A stretch of 30,278 nt of DNA from Holophagaceae bacterium (GTDB lineage Bacteria; Acidobacteriota; Holophagae; Holophagales; Holophagaceae), in NCBI GenBank assembly GCA_025355915.1, contig JANXYT010000210.1, forward strand, positions 1-30,278, written 5' to 3'. This document shows, one piece after another, positions 22,460 to 29,763 of this stretch; position 1 is the stretch's first letter; each line of letters starts with the position of its first letter. The notes under the pieces were generated by a model. The model did not search any database. It saw only the letters and a list, made by a program, of their open reading frames with translations, and had not been told where the DNA came from. A program made the position numbers and the translations under genes.

Positions 22460-24388
22460 TTGAATTCCATGATGAAAAGCGTGCTGGTTTGGCTGGGCAT
22501 CATTATCCTCCTGGTTCTGGCCTTCCGCCAGATCCCCCAGAACAGCCGCCAGATCGAGGTCCCCTTCTCGACCTTCTATACCGAGGGTGTGGGAGGGAAG
22601 TACAAGTCCGTGACACTCTCCGGTTTCGACGTTGAAGGCACCTACAAGCAGCCTGAGAAGAACGCCAAAACCGGCGAGGCCATTGAACGGTTCCGCACCG
22701 TGGCACCGCCCATGCAGGACCTGGGCAAGGTCATCCTCAGCTGGAAGACCGAGGGCCAGATCGAAGAGTTCAAGGCCGCCAAACCCAGCGAGAACAACTT
22801 CGCCTACGTGCTGATGTTCTGGGCGCCGCTGTTGGTATTTGTGGTGCTCTGGTTCGTGTTCATGCGCCAGGCGCAGATGGGGGGCAACAAGGCCATGAGC
22901 TTCGGAAAGGCCCGTGCCAAGGGGCTTTCCAGCAGCACCAAGCGCACCACCTTCGCCGATGTCGCCGGCTGCGACGAGGCCAAGGAGGAATTGAAGGAAA
23001 TCGTCGAATTCCTGAAGGACCCCGCCAAGTTCCTGAAACTGGGCGGCAAGATCCCCAAGGGCGTCCTGCTCATGGGCCCTCCGGGGACAGGCAAGACCCT
23101 GCTGGCCCGCGCCATCGCCGGTGAGGCCAAGGTGCAGTTCTTCTCCATCTCTGGATCCGATTTCGTGGAGATGTTCGTGGGTGTGGGCGCCAGCCGCGTC
23201 CGCGACCTCTTCGAACAGGCCAAGAAGAGCGCCCCCTGCATCGTGTTCATCGATGAGATCGACGCCGTGGGCCGCCATCGCGGTGCCGGCCTGGGTGGTG
23301 GTCACGATGAGCGGGAGCAGACCCTCAACCAGCTTCTGGTCGAAATGGACGGCTTTGAAGGCAACGAGGGTGTCATTCTCGTCGCCGCCACCAACCGCCC
23401 CGACGTGCTGGACCCTGCCCTGCTCCGCCCCGGCCGCTTTGACCGCCGCGTGGTGGTCGACCGCCCCGACGTGAAGGGCCGCTTCGAGATCCTGAAGGTG
23501 CACACCACCGACAAGATTCCCCTCAGCCCGGACGTGGATCTGGAAGTCCTTGCCCGCGGCACCCCGGGCTTCGCCGGTGCCGATCTGGCCAACCTTTGCA
23601 ACGAAGCCGCCCTCACGGCCGCCCGGGGCAGCAAGAAGTGGGTCGAGATGGCCGATTTCGAGAACGCCAAGGACAAGGTCTACATGGGCACCGAGCGCCG
23701 CAGCCTGGTGATGACCGATGAGGACAAGCGCATCACTGCCTATCACGAGGCTGGCCACACGGTCGTCGCCGCCGTAGTGCCCCAGAGCGACCCCCTCCAT
23801 AAGGTCACGATCATCCCCCGCGGCCGGGCCCTTGGCGTCACCTGGCAGCTGCCGTTGAAGGATCGCTACAACACCACCCGGGAATACATGGAAAGCCGGA
23901 TCGCCATCTCCATGGGCGGCCGCATCGCCGAAGAGATCTTCTTCAACCAGCTGAGCACTGGCGCCTCCAATGACATCCAGCAGGCGACGGACATGGCCAA
24001 ATCCATGGTCATGGAGTACGGCATGAGCGATAAGCTGGGCCCCCTCAATTTCGGCGGGGGTCAGCACGAGATCTTCCTGGGCCGCGATTTCACCCAGCAC
24101 CGGGAGATCTCTGAAGACACCGCTCGCATGATCGACGCGGAAGTTCATGAATTCGTCATGCGGAACTACCGGAAGGCCAAGGCCGCCATCGAGAGCCACC
24201 GGGAACAGCTGGTGGCCATTGCTGAGGCTTTGCTCATCCGCGAGACGCTGGACGGGAATGACATCGACATTCTCATGAAGGGAGGCACCTTGCCTCCGCC
24301 CAAGGCTGGCCCGACGCCCTCCGCGCCAGCCACGGTGGAAGCGCCTTCCACGGACCCCGGACTCAATCCGGTCCTCAAACCCGCGTGA
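22460..24388 (+). CDS. ftsH: ATP-dependent zinc metalloprotease FtsH
   Basis: FtsH is the membrane-anchored AAA+ protease that removes misfolded or short-lived membrane and cytosolic proteins. The 642-residue protein has transmembrane segments at about 6-22 and 114-135 flanking the periplasmic domain. The AAA core follows, with Walker A GPPGTGKT (207-214), Walker B IVFIDEID (261-268) and the second region of homology ending RPGRFDRR. The zinc site is HEAGH (H429, H433), with D505 in ASNDIQ as the likely third ligand. A proline-rich tail of about 30 residues ends the protein. The start is TTG at 22460, which has AAGGAG seven bases before it. The first ATG, three codons later, is 16 bases from that site. 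The TTG start also gives the MNS-type N-terminus common in the family. Confidence 0.97.
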   Translation: MNSMMKSVLVWLGIIILLVLAFRQIPQNSRQIEVPFSTFYTEGVGGKYKSVTLSGFDVEGTYKQPEKNAKTGEAIERFRTVAPPMQDLGKVILSWKTEGQIEEFKAAKPSENNFAYVLMFWAPLLVFVVLWFVFMRQAQMGGNKAMSFGKARAKGLSSSTKRTTFADVAGCDEAKEELKEIVEFLKDPAKFLKLGGKIPKGVLLMGPPGTGKTLLARAIAGEAKVQFFSISGSDFVEMFVGVGASRVRDLFEQAKKSAPCIVFIDEIDAVGRHRGAGLGGGHDEREQTLNQLLVEMDGFEGNEGVILVAATNRPDVLDPALLRPGRFDRRVVVDRPDVKGRFEILKVHTTDKIPLSPDVDLEVLARGTPGFAGADLANLCNEAALTAARGSKKWVEMADFENAKDKVYMGTERRSLVMTDEDKRITAYHEAGHTVVAAVVPQSDPLHKVTIIPRGRALGVTWQLPLKDRYNTTREYMESRIAISMGGRIAEEIFFNQLSTGASNDIQQATDMAKSMVMEYGMSDKLGPLNFGGGQHEIFLGRDFTQHREISEDTARMIDAEVHEFVMRNYRKAKAAIESHREQLVAIAEALLIRETLDGNDIDILMKGGTLPPPKAGPTPSAPATVEAPSTDPGLNPVLKPA

Positions 24389-25203
24389 CCTCATGGCCGT
24401 TCGACTGGGGACCACTCCTCAAGGGTGGTCCCCTTTTCATCGGCATCCTGAACCTTACGCCGGATTCCTTCAGCGATGGCGGGCGATTCATGGATCCAGC
24501 CTCTGCCTTGGCTCAGGCTCGAGCCCTGGTTGGGTCTGGCGCCCGCCTGCTCGACCTGGGTGCGGAAAGTACCCGCCCAGGAGCCGCCTCCATTGACGCC
24601 GACACGGAGTGGGATCGTCTGGAACCGGTTCTGAGCGCCCTTGCGAAGGCCTTGCCCGGCACGCCGCTTAGTCTGGATACCCGCCATGTGCAAGTGGCTG
24701 CCCGCGGCCTCAAGGCAGGAGTGGCAGTCATCAATGACGTCACCGGCTTCTCCGATCCGGACCTGCTGGATCTGGCCCGGGTCTCCTCCTGCGGCCTCAT
24801 CGCCATGCGCAGCCGCAGGACGGGCTTGGGCTTCCACATGCCGCCCTACCATGATCCGGCGCCACAGAAGGCTGAGGCGGCCATTGCTGAGCTCTGTACC
24901 ATCCGTGACCGCCTGCGGGAGGCCGGGATCCAGGACCACCGGGTCCTCCTTGATCCGGGTTTCGGATTCGGTACGACCTATCTGGAGGACCGTGCGCTCT
25001 GGGAGGCCCTGCCCCTCCTCCCAGAATCCCTGGCTTGGCCCGCGGATCGCATCTGCATCGGCATCTCGCGCAAGCGCTTCCTGGCTGTCCGCGCTGGGAC
25101 GCCGAACCTGGCCGCCGGTCAGCGCGATGGCCTCACCGCCGCGGCCCAGGCCGAAGCCCTTCGCTGGGGCTATCGGGTCTTCAGGACCCACGCCATCGGC
25201 TAA
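24385..25203 (+). CDS. folP: dihydropteroate synthase FolP
   Basis: FolP joins p-aminobenzoate to dihydropterin pyrophosphate and is the target of sulfonamides. The 272-residue protein shows [14 protein letters not shown] with N23, [10 protein letters not shown] (59-67), [27 protein letters not shown] with the conserved SRK, and the terminal FRTHAIG in place of the common RVHDV. Where many enzymes have GFGK after the DPG motif, this one has GFGT. The start is GTG overlapping the ftsH stop (GTGA). The order ftsH-folP-glmM matches E. coli and many other bacteria. Together with pabB it places two folate-branch steps in the window. Confidence 0.96.
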   Translation: MTSWPFDWGPLLKGGPLFIGILNLTPDSFSDGGRFMDPASALAQARALVGSGARLLDLGAESTRPGAASIDADTEWDRLEPVLSALAKALPGTPLSLDTRHVQVAARGLKAGVAVINDVTGFSDPDLLDLARVSSCGLIAMRSRRTGLGFHMPPYHDPAPQKAEAAIAELCTIRDRLREAGIQDHRVLLDPGFGFGTTYLEDRALWEALPLLPESLAWPADRICIGISRKRFLAVRAGTPNLAAGQRDGLTAAAQAEALRWGYRVFRTHAIG

Positions 25204-25212
25204 TCTGTTTGG

Positions 25213-26532
25213 ATGAGTCTTCGCTACTTTGGAACCGATGGCATTCGGGGCGTTGCCTTGCGCTCCCCCCTCACGTTGGAGCAGGTCTCCCGCTGGGGCG
25301 CCGCCTGGGCCCAAGTGGCCTGCAAAGCCGGTGTGAAGCGACTGGTGGTGGGATGGGATCCGCGGTCCAGTTCGGGCCCCATGTCTGAGGCCTTCATCCT
25401 GGGTGTGGGACTGGGCCTCAAGGTGCTGGTGCTGGGCATGGCCCCTACGCCTGCCGTCGCCTGGAACGTGGCGAACCTGAGCGCGGAGGGCGGGAAGACC
25501 TGGGGCCTCATGATCTCCGCCAGCCACAATCCGCCGGAGGACAACGGGCTCAAGGGCTTCAACGAGCTGGGAGAAAAGCTGGAGGAGGCCCAGGAACGGG
25601 CCATCGAGCTGGCCTTTGAGGAACTGGCTGAACCCACAACGATCTCCACACCGCCCGCGCACCTCGACCTGCATCCCTACCTGGACCAGCTCGAAGGCAT
25701 CACCCTTCCCTCGGACTACCGCGTGGTCATCGACTGTGCCCATGGCGCCACGGCGGAAGCGGCCCTGGAACTTTTCCGGGGCGGCACCATCCACTGGCTC
25801 GGTGTCCCTGCGGACGGTCCAAGGATCAACGTGGGCGTGGGGTCCACCCATCTGGGCGCCCTCACCGCCGCCGTGATCGCCCAGAGAGCCCATCTGGGCA
25901 TTGCCTTCGACGGCGACGGCGACCGCTGCCTGCTGGTGGATGGGGCGGGCGAGGTGGTGGACGGCGACCAGATGGTCTGGCTGTTGGCCCAGGACCGCGT
26001 GGCTTGTGGTGACACCCCTCCGGGCGTGGTGGGCACCCTCATGTCCAACGGCGGCCTCGCCCAGGCGCTGGGTCACGCGGGAATCCCCTTCGTCCGCACC
26101 GCCGTGGGCGACAAGTACCTGCTGCGGGAGATGGCGAAGCGCGGCTGGGATCTCGCCGCCGAGGCCTCGGGCCACCTCATCCAGAAACGCGTGGGGCCCA
26201 GCGGCGACGGTCTTGCCGCGGCGCTCTCGATCCTCCGCGCCCTGCTCCACCGCCCTGCGGATCGACGCTGGGCCTGGACCTTCCGTCCCTGGCCGCAGAG
26301 GCTCGTGAACGTGATGGCACGGGATCGCAAGGCCGTCGAAGCCTGCCAAGATCTCGTTTCATCAATGGCTGCCATCGATGCCCGTTGGGGAGATGGTGTG
26401 CGCCAAGTGGTGCGCTGGTCCGGCACCGAGCCCAAGCTCCGCCTCATGGTGGAGGCCCAGGAAGCCACCTGGGTGGATCAGGCGCTGAGTGAACTCGAAG
26501 CCGCGGCGCGCCGCGATCTGGCCCTTACCTGA
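25213..26532 (+). CDS. glmM: phosphoglucosamine mutase GlmM
   Basis: GlmM converts glucosamine-6-phosphate to glucosamine-1-phosphate for UDP-GlcNAc, feeding peptidoglycan and lipid A. The 439-residue protein has FGTDGIRG at its start, the phosphoserine loop ISASHNP with S104, the metal loop FDGDGDR, the sugar-binding EASGH (most GlmMs have EQSGH) and the phosphate-binding RWSGTEPKLR (most have RPSGTEP). All four active-site loops are present in order, with small substitutions in the last two. The ATG is nine bases after the folP stop with no evident ribosome site, so it probably relies on coupling. In Firmicutes cdaA and cdaR sit before glmM; neither is here. Confidence 0.95.
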   Translation: MSLRYFGTDGIRGVALRSPLTLEQVSRWGAAWAQVACKAGVKRLVVGWDPRSSSGPMSEAFILGVGLGLKVLVLGMAPTPAVAWNVANLSAEGGKTWGLMISASHNPPEDNGLKGFNELGEKLEEAQERAIELAFEELAEPTTISTPPAHLDLHPYLDQLEGITLPSDYRVVIDCAHGATAEAALELFRGGTIHWLGVPADGPRINVGVGSTHLGALTAAVIAQRAHLGIAFDGDGDRCLLVDGAGEVVDGDQMVWLLAQDRVACGDTPPGVVGTLMSNGGLAQALGHAGIPFVRTAVGDKYLLREMAKRGWDLAAEASGHLIQKRVGPSGDGLAAALSILRALLHRPADRRWAWTFRPWPQRLVNVMARDRKAVEACQDLVSSMAAIDARWGDGVRQVVRWSGTEPKLRLMVEAQEATWVDQALSELEAAARRDLALT

Positions 26533-26533
26533 C

Positions 26534-27652
26534 ATGGCCGCCGACGTCCGCCGTCCCGTCGACCGCTGGCTGGTGCTCTTCGCCCTGGCGCTGGTGGCCA
26601 TGGGGATGGTGTGGATCTATTCCGCCTCCGCCATCAAGGCCTCGCAGAACCACGCTGCGGCTACCGCGTTCCTGACGCGCCAGCTGCTGGGTGGCGGCAT
26701 CGGCATCGCCTTCATGCTGGCGCTTTCCCAGGTCGATCTCGCCATCTTGCAGGACCACCCCCGTCCGCTGACGGTGGCCTACTTCATTCTTGTCGGACTA
26801 TTGCTGGCCGTGCTGTTTTTCGGCCCCAAGGTGAACGGCGCGCACCGCTGGCTTAGGCTTGGTTCCATGAGCATCCAGCCTTCGGAATTCTTCAAGCCGC
26901 TCTCGGTCCTGATCGCGGCTTCGTGGATGGTCCGGAACCGGGAGGCCTGGACGAACCGCCGGGACGCCCTCCCCAAGCTGCTCGGCCTCGCGGGAATTCT
27001 GCTGGTGCCCCTGGCGCTCATCCTCCGGGAACCGGATTTCGGTTCCACATTTCTCATCGTTTTCGTGACGCTCATGGTGGTGTTTTTGGGGGGGGCGCCC
27101 AAGTGGATCTTCGCCGTGGCGATCCCCTTCCTCGGAGCGATTGGAACGGCCTTTGTGGTGTTCTCTCCCTACCGTCTGGCCCGGGTGACGAGCTTTCTGA
27201 ACCCGGAGGCCGACCCGCTCGGGAAGGGGCACCAGGCCCTTCAGAGCCTCGTGGCTGTGGGCAACGGCGGGTTCATGGGCGTGGGGCTCGGTGGCGGGAA
27301 GCAGAAGCTGTTCTACCTGCCTGAGGCCCACACGGATTTCATCTACGCGGTCATTGCCGAGGAGGCGGGGCTGATCGGAACCGTGACCATCCTGGCCCTC
27401 TTCATTGCCATCCTTTGGCGCGGCTATCGCATTGCCCGCCGCGTGGGCGACGGCTACCTGAAGCTCTGCGCCTTGGGCTTCGTGCTGCTGCTGGTGGTGC
27501 AGGCCCTCATGAACATGAGCGTGGTGCTGTCCTTGGCGCCGAACAAGGGCATTCCCCTGCCCTTCATCTCCTTCGGGCCGAACAGTCTCATCTCCAGCCT
27601 GATCTGCCTCGGGCTCCTGCTGTCCATCAGCAAGAGCGCGGCCTCATCCTAG
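26534..27652 (+). CDS. ftsW: FtsW-type SEDS peptidoglycan glycosyltransferase
   Basis: A 372-residue integral membrane protein of the SEDS family, with about ten hydrophobic segments. It polymerises lipid II glycan at the septum with its partner class B PBP. Visible motifs are REPDFGST, the long extracellular loop with NPEADPLGKGHQALQSLVA, GVGLGGGKQKLFYLPEAHTDFI with the conserved aspartate, and AEEAGLIG. The loop sequence identifies FtsW rather than RodA. The last family motif, normally close to SYGGSSL, reads SFGPNSLISS here. The ATG is one base after the glmM stop. An upstream in-frame GTG or ATG would overlap glmM and adds non-homologous residues. Its 3' end overlaps the opposing DUF2344 gene by nine bases. 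mur genes are absent from the window. Confidence 0.92.
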   Translation: MAADVRRPVDRWLVLFALALVAMGMVWIYSASAIKASQNHAAATAFLTRQLLGGGIGIAFMLALSQVDLAILQDHPRPLTVAYFILVGLLLAVLFFGPKVNGAHRWLRLGSMSIQPSEFFKPLSVLIAASWMVRNREAWTNRRDALPKLLGLAGILLVPLALILREPDFGSTFLIVFVTLMVVFLGGAPKWIFAVAIPFLGAIGTAFVVFSPYRLARVTSFLNPEADPLGKGHQALQSLVAVGNGGFMGVGLGGGKQKLFYLPEAHTDFIYAVIAEEAGLIGTVTILALFIAILWRGYRIARRVGDGYLKLCALGFVLLLVVQALMNMSVVLSLAPNKGIPLPFISFGPNSLISSLICLGLLLSISKSAASS

Positions 27653-28759
27653 CCGGATGGGCTCGTCATCATCCTCGTCCACCAGGATGATGTTCGATCC
27701 CCCGCCCAGCAGCACGGCGTCTTCGTACATGTTCTTCAGCTTGGGCACGAAACGCTCGGCCCGATCCAACTTTGGATCCGGTTTCAGGTCCACCCCCGTG
27801 CGGACGAGCCCCGCGATGCGGGCTGGGTCCAGGTCGAGGATGGCTCCAAGCAACTTGAGCGGATTGAGTGCGTAGAAGGCCCCCATGCGCGTGGCGAACT
27901 CGAGGGCACCCGCTTCCCAACACATCCCTGAAACGAGCGCCCGGAGGTCCAGGGGCCCATCGGCTTTCGAGGCTCCGCGATCCCAGGGCCAGACGTTCAA
28001 TTCGAGGAAGGCGGCGACCTTCGCTTCTGCATGGATCCGCTGGCCTGGTGGAACCTCCCAACGCCAGCGGGAGAACAGGGCCAGATCACCCACTTCGGAA
28101 GCATAATCCGGCAGGAGATCCCATTGATGGAGCCGCAATCCTTCGGGCAGGCGGTTGTTCAACTGGGCCATCAGCGCCATTGGCTGGTCCCGGGGTTCCT
28201 GCTTCAGTACTGCATCCATGGACTCCGCCCGACTACCAACGCCTGCGGGAAGGGGCAGACCCACACTCAGGAGGGGTCGGGGCCGTTTGCCGAGATCCAG
28301 CACCAGAGGAAGCCCCTCCAGCCGAAACACCTGGAGGAAGATCGCGTGGAGGTCCCCGTCGTCAAAGCCAAGTGCACCGTCTTCCTTCGCGTAGCTGAAG
28401 CGAATCCGCACCCGCCGGGTGTCCAACTGCCAGCGGGCCGATCGGCGCTGTTGCGCCTTGGCTGCCAGCGGTGCCAAGCGGGAAGCGAGGGCCTCGACGA
28501 AAGCCCTGTCCATGGCCTCGCGGCGCGAGGCGCGAAGGATCTCGGCCACTTCCTCCGTGAGGTCGTCCGCCAGGATCGCTTCCAGCATGGCGTCCAGATC
28601 AAGAGACGATGGGCCGGCAAGCATCGCCCGGAGGTCCTTGAGGCAGGCGGGCTCCCGGCTGGGCCCTGCCTCCGCCATCCCTCTGAGCGCCGCCTTTAGG
28701 GAGGCCTGCCGGGCCTGCGCCTCGGCGGGGATGGAAGGATGGGGCGTTCGAGTGCTCAC
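27644..28759 (-). CDS. DUF2344 (radical SAM-associated) domain protein
   Basis: A 371-residue protein. The middle, about residues 115-245, matches the DUF2344 / TIGR03936 radical SAM-linked family: VRIRFSYAKEDG, the FRLEGLPLVLDLGKRPRPLLSVGLPLPAG stretch read in pieces, and QLNNRLPEGLRLHQWDLLPD. This domain is usually fused to or next to a radical SAM protein, but none is visible here. Residues 1-110 are helical and of unknown type. The last 120 residues include FATRMGAFYALNPLKLLGAILDLDP, which resembles the segment after this domain in fused proteins, and the end is very acidic (DEDDDEP). The chosen GTG start lies after an AT-rich stretch whose codons look non-coding. An ATG at 28837 would add 26 residues. 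The molecular function is not established. Confidence 0.78.
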   Translation of the reverse strand: MSTRTPHPSIPAEAQARQASLKAALRGMAEAGPSREPACLKDLRAMLAGPSSLDLDAMLEAILADDLTEEVAEILRASRREAMDRAFVEALASRLAPLAAKAQQRRSARWQLDTRRVRIRFSYAKEDGALGFDDGDLHAIFLQVFRLEGLPLVLDLGKRPRPLLSVGLPLPAGVGSRAESMDAVLKQEPRDQPMALMAQLNNRLPEGLRLHQWDLLPDYASEVGDLALFSRWRWEVPPGQRIHAEAKVAAFLELNVWPWDRGASKADGPLDLRALVSGMCWEAGALEFATRMGAFYALNPLKLLGAILDLDPARIAGLVRTGVDLKPDPKLDRAERFVPKLKNMYEDAVLLGGGSNIILVDEDDDEPIRLG

Positions 28760-28837
28760 ATTCTCAGCATAGTGATCCGCTGAATGGATGGTGCAAAATC
28801 GCGGATGAAACCTCTGCAGAAACCGGTAGGAAATCAT

Positions 28838-29052
28838 TTATGGACAAGTCGACGCTGAAACGATTTCCACATCCGCTGTGGGAAGCCGGAGGCCAGAATT
28901 TCAGAATTCCTTCCAGCACAAGCCACTTGGCCCCGTGCCCACTTTTGGTGGCAGGTGACTGTTGAGTTCAGTGGTTGACAGTTGTCCCGGGATTCGTTCC
29001 ACGTCCGCTCTTTCCTTCCTGGGCAGGACACGCCAAGCTGGAATCCATCACC
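28838..29052. promoter_or_regulatory. divergent intergenic region with stacked inverted repeats
   Basis: This 215-base gap separates the DUF2344 and Kdo kinase-like genes and should hold both promoters. Three symmetric elements are visible: TTTCCACA-TCCGC-TGTGGGAA at 28864-28884 (eight pairs counting one G-U), GAATT-TCAG-AATTC at 28896-28909, and GACA-GT-TGTC at 28977-28986. A perfect TTGACA lies at 28975-28980, but no -10 box follows at proper distance. No small gene is convincing here. Confidence 0.4.
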
Positions 29053-29763
29053 ATGATCCACGATCCCTACATCGTCCCTCCCCTCCCGCCCGACTGGCCC
29101 TTCGAGCCGGGCGCGCCCCTCCGTCCCCTCGGCTGCCGCGTCAACCTGGAACTACCGGGACTCGGTGGTGGTTGGCGGGTATGCACCCCCGGAGGCATCG
29201 TCCCAGTCGGTGAGCCGATTCCCCTCTCAGGAGTCTTCGGTCGCGGCGGCGTCCTTCGCGTCGGTGACATGGTCCTGAGGCCCTACCGGCGAGGCGGGTT
29301 CCTCCGTCATTTCAATGAGCGGACCTATCGCACCCATCTCCGCTTTGCCGCGGAACATGCTGTTCATCGCGGCTTGTGGGAGGCCGGATTCCCCACGGTC
29401 GAGCCGCTCGGTTATGCCTGGCGGCCCAACAGGTTCGGTGTAGAGGGCATCCTCATCACGCGCCTGGGGGCAGGTGAGCCGTGGCCCCGGCGCTGGGAGC
29501 TGAGTGCCGAGCGGATGCCGCACATCCGCCGCGCCATCGAACTGCTCTGCGAATGGGGCCTGTGGTCGCCTGACTTGAACGCCACGAATGTGCTGCTGCC
29601 TCCCCAAGGCGGCGCCCTGTTCCTGGACTGGGACCGGGCCCGTTTCGAACCCCCAGGCACCGACCTGTGGCCCCGCTACCGGGCACGACTCGAGCGGAGC
29701 CTGCGCAAGCTGGGCGCCCCTGCAGAGCTCATCGAGGTTATTGGATCTGCACCGCGTCCGTGA
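29053..29763 (+). CDS. Kdo kinase-like (KdkA/WaaP lipopolysaccharide kinase family) protein
   Basis: A 236-residue protein of the lipopolysaccharide core kinase family, which phosphorylates Kdo or heptose on the inner face of the inner membrane. It aligns by eye with KdkA: VLRPYRRGGFLRHFNERTYRT, AAEHAVHRGLWEAGFPTVEPLG, GILITRLGAGEPW, then the catalytic loop WSPDLNATNVLL, the metal-binding LDWDRARF and the C-terminal RLERSLRKLG. The catalytic aspartate and asparagine are present. The residue three before the aspartate region, usually the H of WHADLN, is S here. The presence of this kinase implies a lipopolysaccharide with Kdo and hence an outer membrane. The ATG at 29053 has only a weak ribosome site. 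Its 3' end overlaps the opposing cyclophilin gene by 26 bases. No lipid A or core genes are adjacent. Confidence 0.82.
   Translation: MIHDPYIVPPLPPDWPFEPGAPLRPLGCRVNLELPGLGGGWRVCTPGGIVPVGEPIPLSGVFGRGGVLRVGDMVLRPYRRGGFLRHFNERTYRTHLRFAAEHAVHRGLWEAGFPTVEPLGYAWRPNRFGVEGILITRLGAGEPWPRRWELSAERMPHIRRAIELLCEWGLWSPDLNATNVLLPPQGGALFLDWDRARFEPPGTDLWPRYRARLERSLRKLGAPAELIEVIGSAPRP

Noticed and set aside
22412..24415. A 667-codon open frame on the reverse strand across ftsH
   Set aside because: It is an antisense frame over the strongly conserved ftsH gene. GC-rich codon use on one strand commonly leaves such frames open. The translation has no recognisable domain.
24391..26349. A 652-codon open frame on the reverse strand across folP and glmM
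   Set aside because: Same cause: it spans two well-supported genes and their junction, and its product is low-complexity with no family features.
28975..29010. A strong promoter for the Kdo kinase-like gene from the perfect TTGACA
   Set aside because: No sequence resembling a -10 element is found 16 to 19 bases downstream, so it is noted only within the intergenic entry.
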